From NCBI RefSeq assembly GCF_000308615.1, contig NZ_BAGB01000156.1:1-43373 (forward strand): 43,373 bases of DNA, given 5' to 3'. This document shows positions 30,821 through 38,576 of the stretch, piece after piece. Origin of the DNA: Nocardia jiangxiensis NBRC 101359. Lineage in GTDB: Bacteria > Actinomycetota > Actinomycetes > Mycobacteriales > Mycobacteriaceae. Position 1 is the stretch's first letter, and every line of letters starts with the position of its first letter. The notes under the pieces are model-generated. The model saw nothing but the letters and a program-made list of their open reading frames with translations. It ran no database searches and was not told the origin of the DNA. The position numbers were made by a program, and so were the translations under genes.

Positions 30821-32647
30821 TCACAGGGTTCTGGCCAGGCGGAGTTTCAGCGCGGCGAGTTCGTCGCGAAGCGCTGCGGGGAGCCGATCGCCGCCGATCG
30901 AGGCATACCAGTCGTCGATGGACGCGGTTTCGGCGATCCACTCGTCGGTGTCGACGGCCAGCGCCTGCCGGACCAGGTCGCGTTCGGCGTCGTCGAGGCC
31001 GGTCAGGTCCAGGGCGTCGGCGGTCGGCACATATCCGATCGGAGTGTGCACGGCCTCGGCCTCACCGTCGAGGCGTTCGAGGGCCCATTTCAGCACGCGT
31101 ACGTTGTCACCGAAGCCGGGCCACAGGAACTGCCCGTCCGCGCCGCGACGGAACCAGTTGACCTGGAAGACCTTCGGCAACTGCGCACCCTCGCGTTCGC
31201 CCATCGACAGCCAGTGCGCGAAGTAGTCCCCGACGTGGTAGCCCAGGAACGGCAGCATCGCCATCGGATCCCGGCGCACGACCCCGACCTGCCCGGCCGC
31301 CGCGGCGGTGGTTTCCGAGGACAACACCGACGCGGTGAACACTCCGTGCGCCCAGTCGAAGGTCTCGGCGATCAGCGGGATGGTGGACTTGCGACGTCCG
31401 CCGAAGAAGATCGCCGAAATCGGCACGCCGGCCGGATCGTTCCATTCCGAGGCCACCGACGGGCACTGCTCGATGGGGGTGCAGTAACGCGAATTCGGGT
31501 GTGCGGCAGGGGTTTTCGAATCCGGCGTCCAGTCCTTGCCGTGCCAGTCGATCAGCCGGGCGGGCGGGGTGCTCAGACCCTCCCACCACACGTCCCCGTC
31601 GAGGGTGCGGGCGGTGTTGGTGAAGATCGAGTTGCCCTGCTCGATGGTGGCGATCGCGTTCGGGTTGGTGTGCGCCCCGGTACCCGGTGCGACGCCGAAG
31701 AATCCCGACTCGGGATTCACCGCGTAGAGCCGACCGTCCGCGCCGAACCGCAGCCAGGCGATGTCGTCGCCGACGGTTTCGGCGGTCCAGCCGTCCAGGG
31801 CCGGTTCGAGCATGGCCAGATTGGTCTTACCGCACGAGGACGGGAACGCCGCCGCGATGTAGTGCGTCCTGCCCTGCGGGGAGGTGAGTTTCAGGATGAG
31901 CATGTGCTCGGCCAGCCAGCCCTCGTCCCGGCCGATCACCGACGCGATCCGCAGCGCGAAGCATTTCTTGCCCAGCAGCGCGTTGCCGCCGTAACCCGAA
32001 CCGTAACTCCAGATCTCCCGATGCTCGGGAAAGTGCGAGATGTATTTGGTGGTATCGCACGGCCACGGCACATCGGCCTGCCCGTCGCCCAGCGGCGCAC
32101 CCACCGAATGCAGGCATTTCACGAATTCGGTTCCCGGCGTGAGCTTTTCCCAGACAGGCGCGCCGGAGCGGGTCATCACCTGCATCGACACCGCGACGTA
32201 TTCCGAATCGGTGATCTGCACACCGAATTTCGGATCCGACGCGTCGAGCGGGCCCATGCAGTAGGCGATCACGTACATCGTGCGCCCGGCCATCGCGCCG
32301 CGGTAGTGCTCGGTCATCACCGTGCGCATGTCCGCCGGGTCCACCCAGTTGTTCGTCGGGCCGGCGTCGGCGCGATCGCGCGAGCAGATGAATGTGCGGT
32401 CCTCCACCCGCGCCACATCGTCCGGGTCCGAGACGCACCAGAAGGAGTTCGGTTTCGCGTCCAGCGGGACGAAAGTGCCCTTGTCCACGAGCATCTCGGT
32501 GAGCCGGTCCCACTCGGGCCGGGACCCGTCGCAGAACACGATGCGATCGGGAGCGGTCAGCTCGGCGGTCTCGGCGACCCAGGACAGGATTCCGTCGTGC
32601 TCGGTCGGTGACTGCACGGTGGCCACGGCGTCGGGGTGATCGGTCAC
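30821..32647 (-). CDS. pckG: Phosphoenolpyruvate carboxykinase (GTP)
   Basis: A 608-aa GTP-dependent PEP carboxykinase converting oxaloacetate and GTP to PEP, GDP and CO2 in gluconeogenesis. Key segments: the P-loop AAFPSSCGKTNLAMLEPAL including the family's reactive Cys, kinase-2 motif VGDDIAWLRFGADGRLYAVN, and PEGFFG-type ESGFFGVAPGTG. Also NWFRRGADGQFLWPGFGDN near the C-terminus (FRK.-type segment, Trp and FGDN of the nucleotide site). Length is typical. The GTG start is supported by an AAAGAGAG-like site. It has an ArsR-type regulator gene 93 nt upstream on the same strand and a motif shared with that gene's promoter. Confidence 0.97.
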   Translation of the reverse strand: MTDHPDAVATVQSPTEHDGILSWVAETAELTAPDRIVFCDGSRPEWDRLTEMLVDKGTFVPLDAKPNSFWCVSDPDDVARVEDRTFICSRDRADAGPTNNWVDPADMRTVMTEHYRGAMAGRTMYVIAYCMGPLDASDPKFGVQITDSEYVAVSMQVMTRSGAPVWEKLTPGTEFVKCLHSVGAPLGDGQADVPWPCDTTKYISHFPEHREIWSYGSGYGGNALLGKKCFALRIASVIGRDEGWLAEHMLILKLTSPQGRTHYIAAAFPSSCGKTNLAMLEPALDGWTAETVGDDIAWLRFGADGRLYAVNPESGFFGVAPGTGAHTNPNAIATIEQGNSIFTNTARTLDGDVWWEGLSTPPARLIDWHGKDWTPDSKTPAAHPNSRYCTPIEQCPSVASEWNDPAGVPISAIFFGGRRKSTIPLIAETFDWAHGVFTASVLSSETTAAAAGQVGVVRRDPMAMLPFLGYHVGDYFAHWLSMGEREGAQLPKVFQVNWFRRGADGQFLWPGFGDNVRVLKWALERLDGEAEAVHTPIGYVPTADALDLTGLDDAERDLVRQALAVDTDEWIAETASIDDWYASIGGDRLPAALRDELAALKLRLARTL

Positions 32648-32680
32648 GGCGGAACTCTCTTTCGTAACTGCCAGGGTATT

Positions 32681-32704
32681 CAGTTTAGAAAAACAGCAAA
32701 CAGA
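32681..32704. promoter_or_regulatory. AGTTTAG/GCAAACAG motif before pckG
   Basis: The pckG leader contains CAGTTTAG followed a few bases later by CAGCAAACAG. The same half-elements (GAGTTTAG and GCAAACAG) occur fused in the promoter of the ArsR-type gene at 33125-33146. Suggests a common regulator, most simply the ArsR protein. Assigned by eye. Confidence 0.4.
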
Positions 32705-32740
32705 CTTGTCACGCGGGGTCGCACCCGAGTCGAACCCGGC

Positions 32741-33070
32741 TCAGGCGGTGTGTTCCAGAGCCTCCGCCTGACCCGCGACGACGCCGGTGAGGATGGCGCG
32801 GGCCGCGGCCAGCAGCTCGGCCACCTGAGGTGTGGTGATCTCGTAGGTGACCGACAGCCCCTCGCGCCGACCGGTGACCAGCCCGGCGCGACGCAGAATC
32901 GCCAGCTGCTGAGACAGATTCGCCGCCTCGACCCCGATCTCGGACAGCATCTCCGCGACCGTGTGCTCACGCCGGGACAACAGCTCCAGGACGCGGATCC
33001 GCACCGGATGCCCGAGGGTTTTGAAGAACTCGGCCTTCATCTGATAGAGCGGCCTGCTCGCTCCGGGCAT
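32741..33070 (-). CDS. ArsR family transcriptional regulator
   Basis: A 109-aa winged-helix protein. FKTLGHPVRIRVLELLSRRE, then HTVAEMLSEIGVEAANLSQQ and LAILRRAGLVTGRREGLSVT is the canonical ArsR/SmtB HTH and wing. It lacks the ELCVCDL metal-binding cysteines, so it is not an As/Cd sensor by the classical site. The ATG follows GGAAGGGAG. It lies between its own palindromic promoter and pckG, suggesting control of gluconeogenesis, although that is inferred from position only. Confidence 0.88.
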   Translation of the reverse strand: MPGASRPLYQMKAEFFKTLGHPVRIRVLELLSRREHTVAEMLSEIGVEAANLSQQLAILRRAGLVTGRREGLSVTYEITTPQVAELLAAARAILTGVVAGQAEALEHTA

Positions 33071-33124
33071 GGTCAGCCACTCCCTTCCAACGGCGGCCGG
33101 TGTCGATGACGACCACCGGCCTGT

Positions 33125-33146
33125 TGTTTGCAGAGTTTAGCAAACA
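33125..33146. promoter_or_regulatory. ArsR autoregulatory operator
   Basis: Perfect 7-bp arms TGTTTGC (33125-33131) and GCAAACA (33140-33146) separated by 8 bp (AGAGTTTA). Located 55 bp upstream of the ArsR-type start, in its promoter region, and 64 bp from the stop of the cyclase pseudogene. Confidence 0.7.
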
Positions 33147-33209
33147 GGGCAAATATGGTCCGCCGCGCCGACCGGGTCGTCGCCCGCTCGGCCGACGCCG
33201 GAGCCCGCG

Positions 33210-34175
33210 TCACACCTCGGGCTGGTACAGCAGAGTCGGGGTCGACCGCCCGCGCAGGACCACGGCGTCGGCCGCGTTCCAGGAATGTTCGGCAGCGGAT
33301 ATTGCCCGCGACGACCTCACCGTAGGAGACACCCACCCCGGCTTCGATACCGAGATCGGCCGCCGCGAGCTCGCGCGCGATCTCCGCGGCGGCTTCCAGC
33401 GCCGCGCCCGCCGGATCCGGATGCGGGGCAGGCGCGCCGAAGACGGCCAGCGCGGCATCACCCTCGAACTTGTTGATCAGCCCGCCGCGGCGGTTCACCG
33501 CGGAGACGACCACGCCGAAGAACCGGTTGAGCGTCTCGACCACCTCGTGCGGCGGGAGCCGGGTGGCCATCGTCGTCGAACCGACCACGTCCACGAAAAG
33601 CACTCCGACATCCCGGATTTCGCCACCCAGTCGAACACCCCGGTCCAGGGCCGCGCACACGACCACCGCGCTGAACAGCGACACCGGCACCGCCTTGGGG
33701 ATCAGCTGCGGATCGCGCATCCCGTACAGCGTGGCCACCAACGCCGTGCCGACGATCGACAGACCGCCTACATCGCCGCGAGCACCCACGGCGCCCGAAA
33801 CGCCGAACGGGCTTCCTGCCGGGTCGGGGCCGGATCGGTGTCCGAGGCCCAGCGAAGCATCCGCATCACCACCGCGGTGCCCAGCGCCGCACCGACGACG
33901 AAGGCGACCACCACGTAGATCGGCAGATATCCGAAGACGATGTCGTGCACCTCGGGCGCGAACACGTCGGGGTTGGGGATTCCGACCGTGCCGAGCAGAA
34001 TCACCACGCCCACACCGACCGCGTTGGCCGTGAGCACCCACAGGGTGAGCAACAGTTGCACTCGGCCCCGGCGCCGCTCCGAGGAGTCCCGGCGCGAACC
34101 GAGCAGGATCGACCCGTATTCGGTCGTGCTGTGCGACAGATTCATCGCGGGTTCGTCATCCTGGACGCTCGACAC
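33210..34175 (-). pseudogene. Class III adenylate cyclase, frameshifted and deleted
   Basis: Ancestral product: membrane-anchored class III cyclase. The N-terminal part has helices WVLTANAVGVGVVILLGTVG and FGYLPIYVVVAFVVGAAL and runs to LAAM, then hits a stop; deleting one base there is the simplest explanation (ATG-GTA-GGC became ATGTAGGC), and the next frame continues VGGLSIVGTALVATLYG. The catalytic part reads GVLFVDVVGSTTMATRLPP, NKFEGDAALAVFG and GVSYGEVVAGN. Then it joins out of frame to the C-terminal WNAADAVVLRGRSTPTLLYQ. The segment with EYTVIGDPVNEAARL, holding the transition-state Asn and Arg, is gone. A single-base error could explain the first defect but not the deletion. The N-terminal start (GTG at 34175 or ATG at 34145) is uncertain. 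Confidence 0.85.
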
Positions 34176-34331
34176 TCGCTCAGCGTATCGAGGGCGACGA
34201 CCGTATCCGGCGGATCCGCCGCAACGCGCGCTCATACGGTCGTGCCGTGCGCCTCGCGCACCGAAAGCGCCCGGCCACAGTCGGTCTCGGCCGGAAGGCC
34301 GCTTCGTTGCGATCGCCGACCACCCCTCAGC

Positions 34332-35468
34332 TCAGTGGGTTTGCTCGTGTTGGGCGAACAGGCCGAGCAGCGCGTCGGGGATTTCGCCGCCGAACAAGCT
34401 CTCCAGGATGACCGGCTCGTCCGCGGTGGCTTCGCTGCGCGGGAACATCGCCTGCTCGTATTCGGTGAGTGCGGCCTCGACGTCGTCGGGGTGCGCGGCC
34501 AGGGACCTCGCGAGTTCGGCACCGTCGAGCATCGCCAGGTTGGCGCCCTTGCCGTTCGGGGCGGTCAGGTGGGCGGCGTCGCCGATCAGGGTGACGCCCG
34601 GCACTCGGTCCCACCGGTGCCCGATCGGCAGTGTGTAGAGGCCGCGGAAGTTCGGCGGGGTGTCGCTGTCGGTGATCAGTGCGGTGATTTCCGTTGCCCA
34701 GCCGTCGAATTCGCGTGCGATGCGGGCGGTGGCCGCCGCGCGGTCGGTGAAATCGATGGTGTCGAACCACTCGAGCGGCTCGGTGAACATCACGTAGGCG
34801 TGCAGGGTCGCGTCCTTTTCCCGGTGCGCCATGATCTGCCTGTCGGGCGAGGTGCCGTGCGCGCTCATCATCCCGCCGCCAACGGCTTTCGCGACGATCG
34901 GATGTCGTACGTCGGCGTCGAACAGGTAGGTCTCGATGAACGAGTCGCCGGTGTACTCGGGTGTGGCGTCCGACAGCAACGGCCGCACCTTGGACCAGGC
35001 GCCGTCCGCGCCGACCAGCAGACTCGTGACGACGGTGCTGCCATCGGCGAAACTCACCTCGTGGGGGCCGCCGCCCAGCGCGCGAACGCCCTTGACCTTG
35101 CGACCCCACTGCACGGTGCCCTCCGGGAGCGAATCCAGCAGCATCTGCCGCAGCTCGCCGCGCTGCACCTCGGGCCGTCCGCCCGAGCCGTCGTCGTCCT
35201 TCTCGAACAGGACGTTCCCGTCCTGTTCGACGAACCGCATCGCCTGGCGGCCCTCGAGGATCAGCCCCTCGAACTCGTCCATCAGGCCCGCGGCCCGTAC
35301 GGCGATCTGGCCGTTGTAGTCGTGGATGTCGAGCATTCCGCCCTGTGCTCGCGCCGTCGGCGAGGCCTCGGCCTCGTACACCGTCGCGGCGATACCGTGC
35401 ACGTGCAGCACCCGGGCCAGCATGAGTCCGCCGAGACCGGCGCCGATGATCGTTACCGAAGTAGTCAT
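34332..35468 (-). CDS. TetX-like FAD-dependent monooxygenase
   Basis: A 378-aa class A flavin monooxygenase. TSVTIIGAGLGGLMLARVLH is the FAD-binding GxGxxG at residues about 3-22. GGMLDIHDYNGQIAVRAAGL and GRPEVQRGELRQMLLDSLPE with VQWGRK closely follow the TetX/tetracycline-inactivating group and its uncharacterised relatives. LLVGADGAWSKVRPLL is the DG motif and LIGDAAHLTAPNGKGANLAM the GD motif. The ATG at 35468 is supported by the alignment of the FAD motif. Substrate uncertain: TetX-like in sequence does not prove tetracycline oxidation. It stands alone, without a divergent regulator. Confidence 0.9.
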   Translation of the reverse strand: MTTSVTIIGAGLGGLMLARVLHVHGIAATVYEAEASPTARAQGGMLDIHDYNGQIAVRAAGLMDEFEGLILEGRQAMRFVEQDGNVLFEKDDDGSGGRPEVQRGELRQMLLDSLPEGTVQWGRKVKGVRALGGGPHEVSFADGSTVVTSLLVGADGAWSKVRPLLSDATPEYTGDSFIETYLFDADVRHPIVAKAVGGGMMSAHGTSPDRQIMAHREKDATLHAYVMFTEPLEWFDTIDFTDRAAATARIAREFDGWATEITALITDSDTPPNFRGLYTLPIGHRWDRVPGVTLIGDAAHLTAPNGKGANLAMLDGAELARSLAAHPDDVEAALTEYEQAMFPRSEATADEPVILESLFGGEIPDALLGLFAQHEQTH

Positions 35469-35712
35469 GGCAACGACGATGCCCAGCGGTAATTGCACCG
35501 TCCTTGCACTCACCTTGCATCCTCATGCATGCGGCCGAAATACCGTCCATGACAGGCGATAACGCTTACACGTTCGATCTCGGGAGTGAGATCCGCTGCG
35601 GCTCAGCGCATCACATCGATCGCCGACGAACCACGACATCGCGGCCACCCACCGGCGACGGCAGCGGTGTAGCGGTCTTCGACATCAGCCGCTCCTCCCG
35701 AGCCCGAACCGA
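35469..35712. other. Intergenic between two monooxygenases
   Basis: About 240 bases with no gene seen. It contains the promoter of the TetX-like gene and the 3' region of the next gene; the sequence shows no clear hairpin. Confidence 0.45.
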
Positions 35713-36918
35713 TCACAGCCCCGGAAGTACCGCCCGATAGTCCGGCAGCGGAGTCGGCGTGCGGGGTGCCATGATGCGTTCCATTCCGGCCAGCGATTCC
35801 ATGACCGGCAGCCGGGCGATCGTATTGCGGGTGGCGATGCCCAGGCGCGTCCGGGGGATCATCAGTCGCACATTCGGTCCGATCCTGTGCTTCTCGGCGA
35901 CCACCGGGCGGTGCGCTCGCTCGTAATCGTCGAAGGCCGGGCGATGCTCTCCGTTCGCGGCGGCCAGTTCTCCGGCCAACCGGTAGCCGCCGGTGAGGGC
36001 CAGTTCCGCACCGGCGCCGGAGACGGGTGAGGCACAGTAGGCGGCGTCGCCGACCAGAACGACACGACCGGCCGACCACGATGACATGCGGACCTGGGCG
36101 AGCGAGTCGAAGAACAGATCACCGTCGGCGAGGGCGTTGTCGAGCAGTTGCGGGACATGCCATGCCTGATTGCGGCCGAAACGGTCGATCAACACCCCGC
36201 GGACGGCGGACGGATCGCGCAGGTCGATATTCAACCGGGGGCTGCGGAATCCGAGGTACACCTTCGCCCCGGAATGGTTGCCCGAGCGATAGATTCCGGC
36301 CACGGTTCCGGGGGTGTTGTAGAAGGTGACCCAGCGGTCCGGCCCGAGCGCGGCGTCGGCATCGCCGAATGCGAAGTAGTGATCCATGTGACGCACGAAG
36401 TCCTCTTCCGGCCCGAACGCCAGCCGCCGGGTCGCCGAGTGCAACCCGTCCGCGCCCACCACCAGATCGAACCGTTCCGGCCGAGCGTGCTCGAAGGTGA
36501 CGGTGACCCCGTCGGCATCCTGATCGAGTGCCCGGATCGCATCGCCGAACCGGTATTCCACACTGTCGCTGGATATCTCGTGCAGCATCCGAACCAGATC
36601 ACCGCGCATGATCTCGACCTCGGTGCTGCCGATCTTCTCCTTGATCCGCTGGATGTCGATCCGGGCGACGGATTCGCCTGCGGTGTCGACGAATTGCATG
36701 CCCCGCACATCGGCCGCCACCGCCCGCACTCGGGAGGTCAGCCCCATCCGCTCGATCACCTCGATCGCATGCTCTCGTACGTCGACTCCCTGACCGCCGA
36801 GGCGCAGGCCCGGCGCTCGCTCCACGACCGTCGGCCGAAATCCGAACCGCGAGAGCCAGTATGCGGTCGCCTGCCCGGCGATACCCGCACCGGAGATGAG
36901 GATTCGTTCGTTGTACAT
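35713..36918 (-). CDS. FAD-dependent monooxygenase, TetR-controlled
   Basis: A 401-aa class A flavin monooxygenase. RILISGAGIAGQATAYWLSR is the FAD loop, VVERAPGLRLGGQGVDVREH the start of the substrate region, LVVGADGLHSATRRLAFG the DG motif and VVLVGDAAYCASPVSGAGAE the GD motif. Length and order are typical for PHBH-like enzymes acting on phenols or polyketides. The ATG follows a GGGAG site. It is divergent from a TetR regulator, with twin operators in the 93-bp gap, so it is probably induced by its substrate. Confidence 0.92.
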   Translation of the reverse strand: MYNERILISGAGIAGQATAYWLSRFGFRPTVVERAPGLRLGGQGVDVREHAIEVIERMGLTSRVRAVAADVRGMQFVDTAGESVARIDIQRIKEKIGSTEVEIMRGDLVRMLHEISSDSVEYRFGDAIRALDQDADGVTVTFEHARPERFDLVVGADGLHSATRRLAFGPEEDFVRHMDHYFAFGDADAALGPDRWVTFYNTPGTVAGIYRSGNHSGAKVYLGFRSPRLNIDLRDPSAVRGVLIDRFGRNQAWHVPQLLDNALADGDLFFDSLAQVRMSSWSAGRVVLVGDAAYCASPVSGAGAELALTGGYRLAGELAAANGEHRPAFDDYERAHRPVVAEKHRIGPNVRLMIPRTRLGIATRNTIARLPVMESLAGMERIMAPRTPTPLPDYRAVLPGL

Positions 36919-36941
36919 ATGCGACTCCCGTCTCAAAAATG

Positions 36942-36956
36942 CAGACCAATGGTCAG
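36942..36956. promoter_or_regulatory. TetR (3) operator, site 1
   Basis: CAGACCAATGGTCAG; the core is GACC-AAT-GGTC. It lies 24 bp upstream of the monooxygenase start codon. Confidence 0.7.
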
Positions 36957-36974
36957 ATTTCTGAAGGTACATCG

Positions 36975-36989
36975 CTGACCGAAGGTCAG
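36975..36989. promoter_or_regulatory. TetR (3) operator, site 2
   Basis: CTGACCGAAGGTCAG, perfect 6-bp arms (CTGACC/GGTCAG) around GAA. Centre distance to site 1 is 33 bp, about three helical turns, and it lies 22 bp upstream of the TetR start. Confidence 0.85.
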
Positions 36990-37011
36990 TCAACGGGTAG
37001 GGTCGACGACC

Positions 37012-37761
37012 ATGGCCGACAACTCACGCGCTCGCATCCTCGAGACATCGCTGGAAATGTTCGCGCTGCGCGGCTACTCCAGGGTGTCCGTCCGCGAAAT
37101 CGCCGAACAGATCGGCCTGACGAAAACCGCTGTGCTGTACCACTTTCCGAGCAAAGGAGATATCGTCGCCGCGCTCGTGGATCCACTGCTGACCGAAAGT
37201 GAGGCCGTGGTGGAATCGGCGGCCACCCTGGCCGATCCGGCGGGCAGATGCTGGGCGGCGGTCGAAGGACTGCTCGACGTCGCGTTGTCACACAGCATGC
37301 TGTTGCGGATCCAGATGCAGGATCAGGCGCTCGCCGCCGATCCGGCGGCTTTCGCGCGAATGCGCGACCTCGCTCTGGCAGCGCAGGAACTGATCGCCGG
37401 ACCCGATGCCGATCTCACCGACCGCGTCCGGGCCGCGCAGGTCTACGCCGCGCTGAGCGACCCGGTGACGATTTTCGCCGATCAGCCCGCCGCACAGCTT
37501 CGCGTCGCGATCCTCGACGGTATCGCCCGCCTGCTGGGCCATCGACGACCGGTGCGGCGGCCACGCCCCGCACCGCCGCGATCCACACCCCCCGAACCTC
37601 GCACCCCCGGCCGCGGCCGTCCCGGCGTCATGACCGCGGAGATGGTGGACGCCGCGCGCCGCATGCGGGATGCGGGCGAGGGCACCGTCGACGAGATCGC
37701 TGCCCGACTGGGCGTCTCACGCGCCACCCTCTACCGACATCTCACACCGCGGTCTCAATAA
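37012..37761 (+). CDS. TetR regulator with extra C-terminal HTH
   Basis: A 249-aa protein. The N-terminal HTH reads SRARILETSLEMFALRGYSR, VSVREIAEQIGLTKTAVLYH and FPSKGDIVAALV. A ligand/dimer domain runs to about residue 180. After a proline/arginine-rich linker (residues about 180-203) comes a second HTH: GRGRPGVMTAEMVDAARRMR, then VDEIAARLGVSRATLYRHL, which closely resembles the C-terminal HTH of resolvases/invertases. It is divergent from the flavin monooxygenase with two palindromes between. The extra HTH might let one dimer contact two DNA segments; this is an inference. Confidence 0.92.
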   Translation: MADNSRARILETSLEMFALRGYSRVSVREIAEQIGLTKTAVLYHFPSKGDIVAALVDPLLTESEAVVESAATLADPAGRCWAAVEGLLDVALSHSMLLRIQMQDQALAADPAAFARMRDLALAAQELIAGPDADLTDRVRAAQVYAALSDPVTIFADQPAAQLRVAILDGIARLLGHRRPVRRPRPAPPRSTPPEPRTPGRGRPGVMTAEMVDAARRMRDAGEGTVDEIAARLGVSRATLYRHLTPRSQ

Positions 37762-37774
37762 ATTTTTTGAGACC
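37751..37774. terminator. Bidirectional terminator-like hairpin
   Basis: Perfect arms GGTCTCAA (37751-37758) and TTGAGACC (37767-37774) with an AT-rich loop containing a run of T. It overlaps the TetR stop codon and lies between convergent genes. Confidence 0.65.
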
Positions 37775-37795
37775 GACCATCCCTCACACCGCGAG

Positions 37796-38254
37796 TCAGT
37801 GATCGTCGTGGTGATGCTGATCTGCTCGGTCCTGCTGGTCCTGCCGCATCTGGTCCAGCTGGTCCTGGACCTTTTCCCAATCGCTCTCACCGTTGACCAA
37901 CCAGAAGATCGGGTTCGCACCGGGGCCGCAATCGCGGGTGAAGTGCATCCTGCTGCGCGGGCCCATCCTGGTCGGCGGCATGCTGATATTGGCGAAGTTC
38001 GTGCAGAATGCGTTGATGGTCACCGTCGCCGGGGTGTAGTCGTTGTCGGTGCAGTCCACCTCCAGACGCGAACCGATCGGCCCGTAGGTGCACGGCACCA
38101 GCGTCGAGGCGGCCGCGGTGCCGGATCCGAGCAGCATCGGAGCACTCGCGCCGACACCGATCACCGCGGCCACCGCCGCGAGCCGCCGGGACGCACGCAA
38201 CAGGACACCCGCGCGCCGCGGCGAACCGGACGCGCTCATCTGCTTTTCAGCCAT
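37796..38254 (-). CDS. Secreted protein of unknown function
   Basis: A 152-aa protein with a signal peptide: basic start (RRAGVLLRASRR), hydrophobic core LAAVAAVIGVGASAPMLLGS and a likely cleavage site around TAAAS. The mature part has four cysteines (VPCTYG, VDCTDN, AFCTNF, RDCGPG), which could form two disulfides, and the repeated hydrophobic pattern of a small beta-sandwich (RLEVDCTDNDYTPATVTINA). It ends in a His/Gln/Asp-rich tail (QDQQDRADQHHHDDH) that could bind metal. No family recognised. It converges on the TetR gene. Confidence 0.75.
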   Translation of the reverse strand: MAEKQMSASGSPRRAGVLLRASRRLAAVAAVIGVGASAPMLLGSGTAAASTLVPCTYGPIGSRLEVDCTDNDYTPATVTINAFCTNFANISMPPTRMGPRSRMHFTRDCGPGANPIFWLVNGESDWEKVQDQLDQMRQDQQDRADQHHHDDH

Positions 38255-38576
38255 TTATTCACCATTCTCAAAAGTCGAATACGCACGTCGAATCATGCGA
38301 TAGTTCCATTACTTCTTCCGAAATCCCCGCACCCGCTATTCCCTACGCCAAAAGGTTATTCCACAACGACTTTCGCACAAACGCACGAATCCGATCGTAG
38401 CAATCGCCACGACCGTTCGCAGCGTCGGCGGCACAGATCGTCACGCGGCGATGCCCAGCATGCTTCCGGCAAATATCATCGGTCTCTAACTGAAACGTAT
38501 CCCGGTGTTAACAGAAACAGCGCGGTCCACGATTATGGTCCCCTTCGCACCAAACGACTTTCGGAAAGGGCTCGGC
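38255..38576. other. Intergenic, nothing recognised
   Basis: About 320 bases of relatively AT-rich sequence, with the divergent promoters of the secreted protein and of the 462-aa protein presumably in it. No clear repeat or RNA gene. Confidence 0.5.

Noticed and set aside
30758..32611. A 617-aa plus-strand frame antisense to pckG
   Set aside because: pckG on the other strand has all enzyme motifs; the antisense has none.
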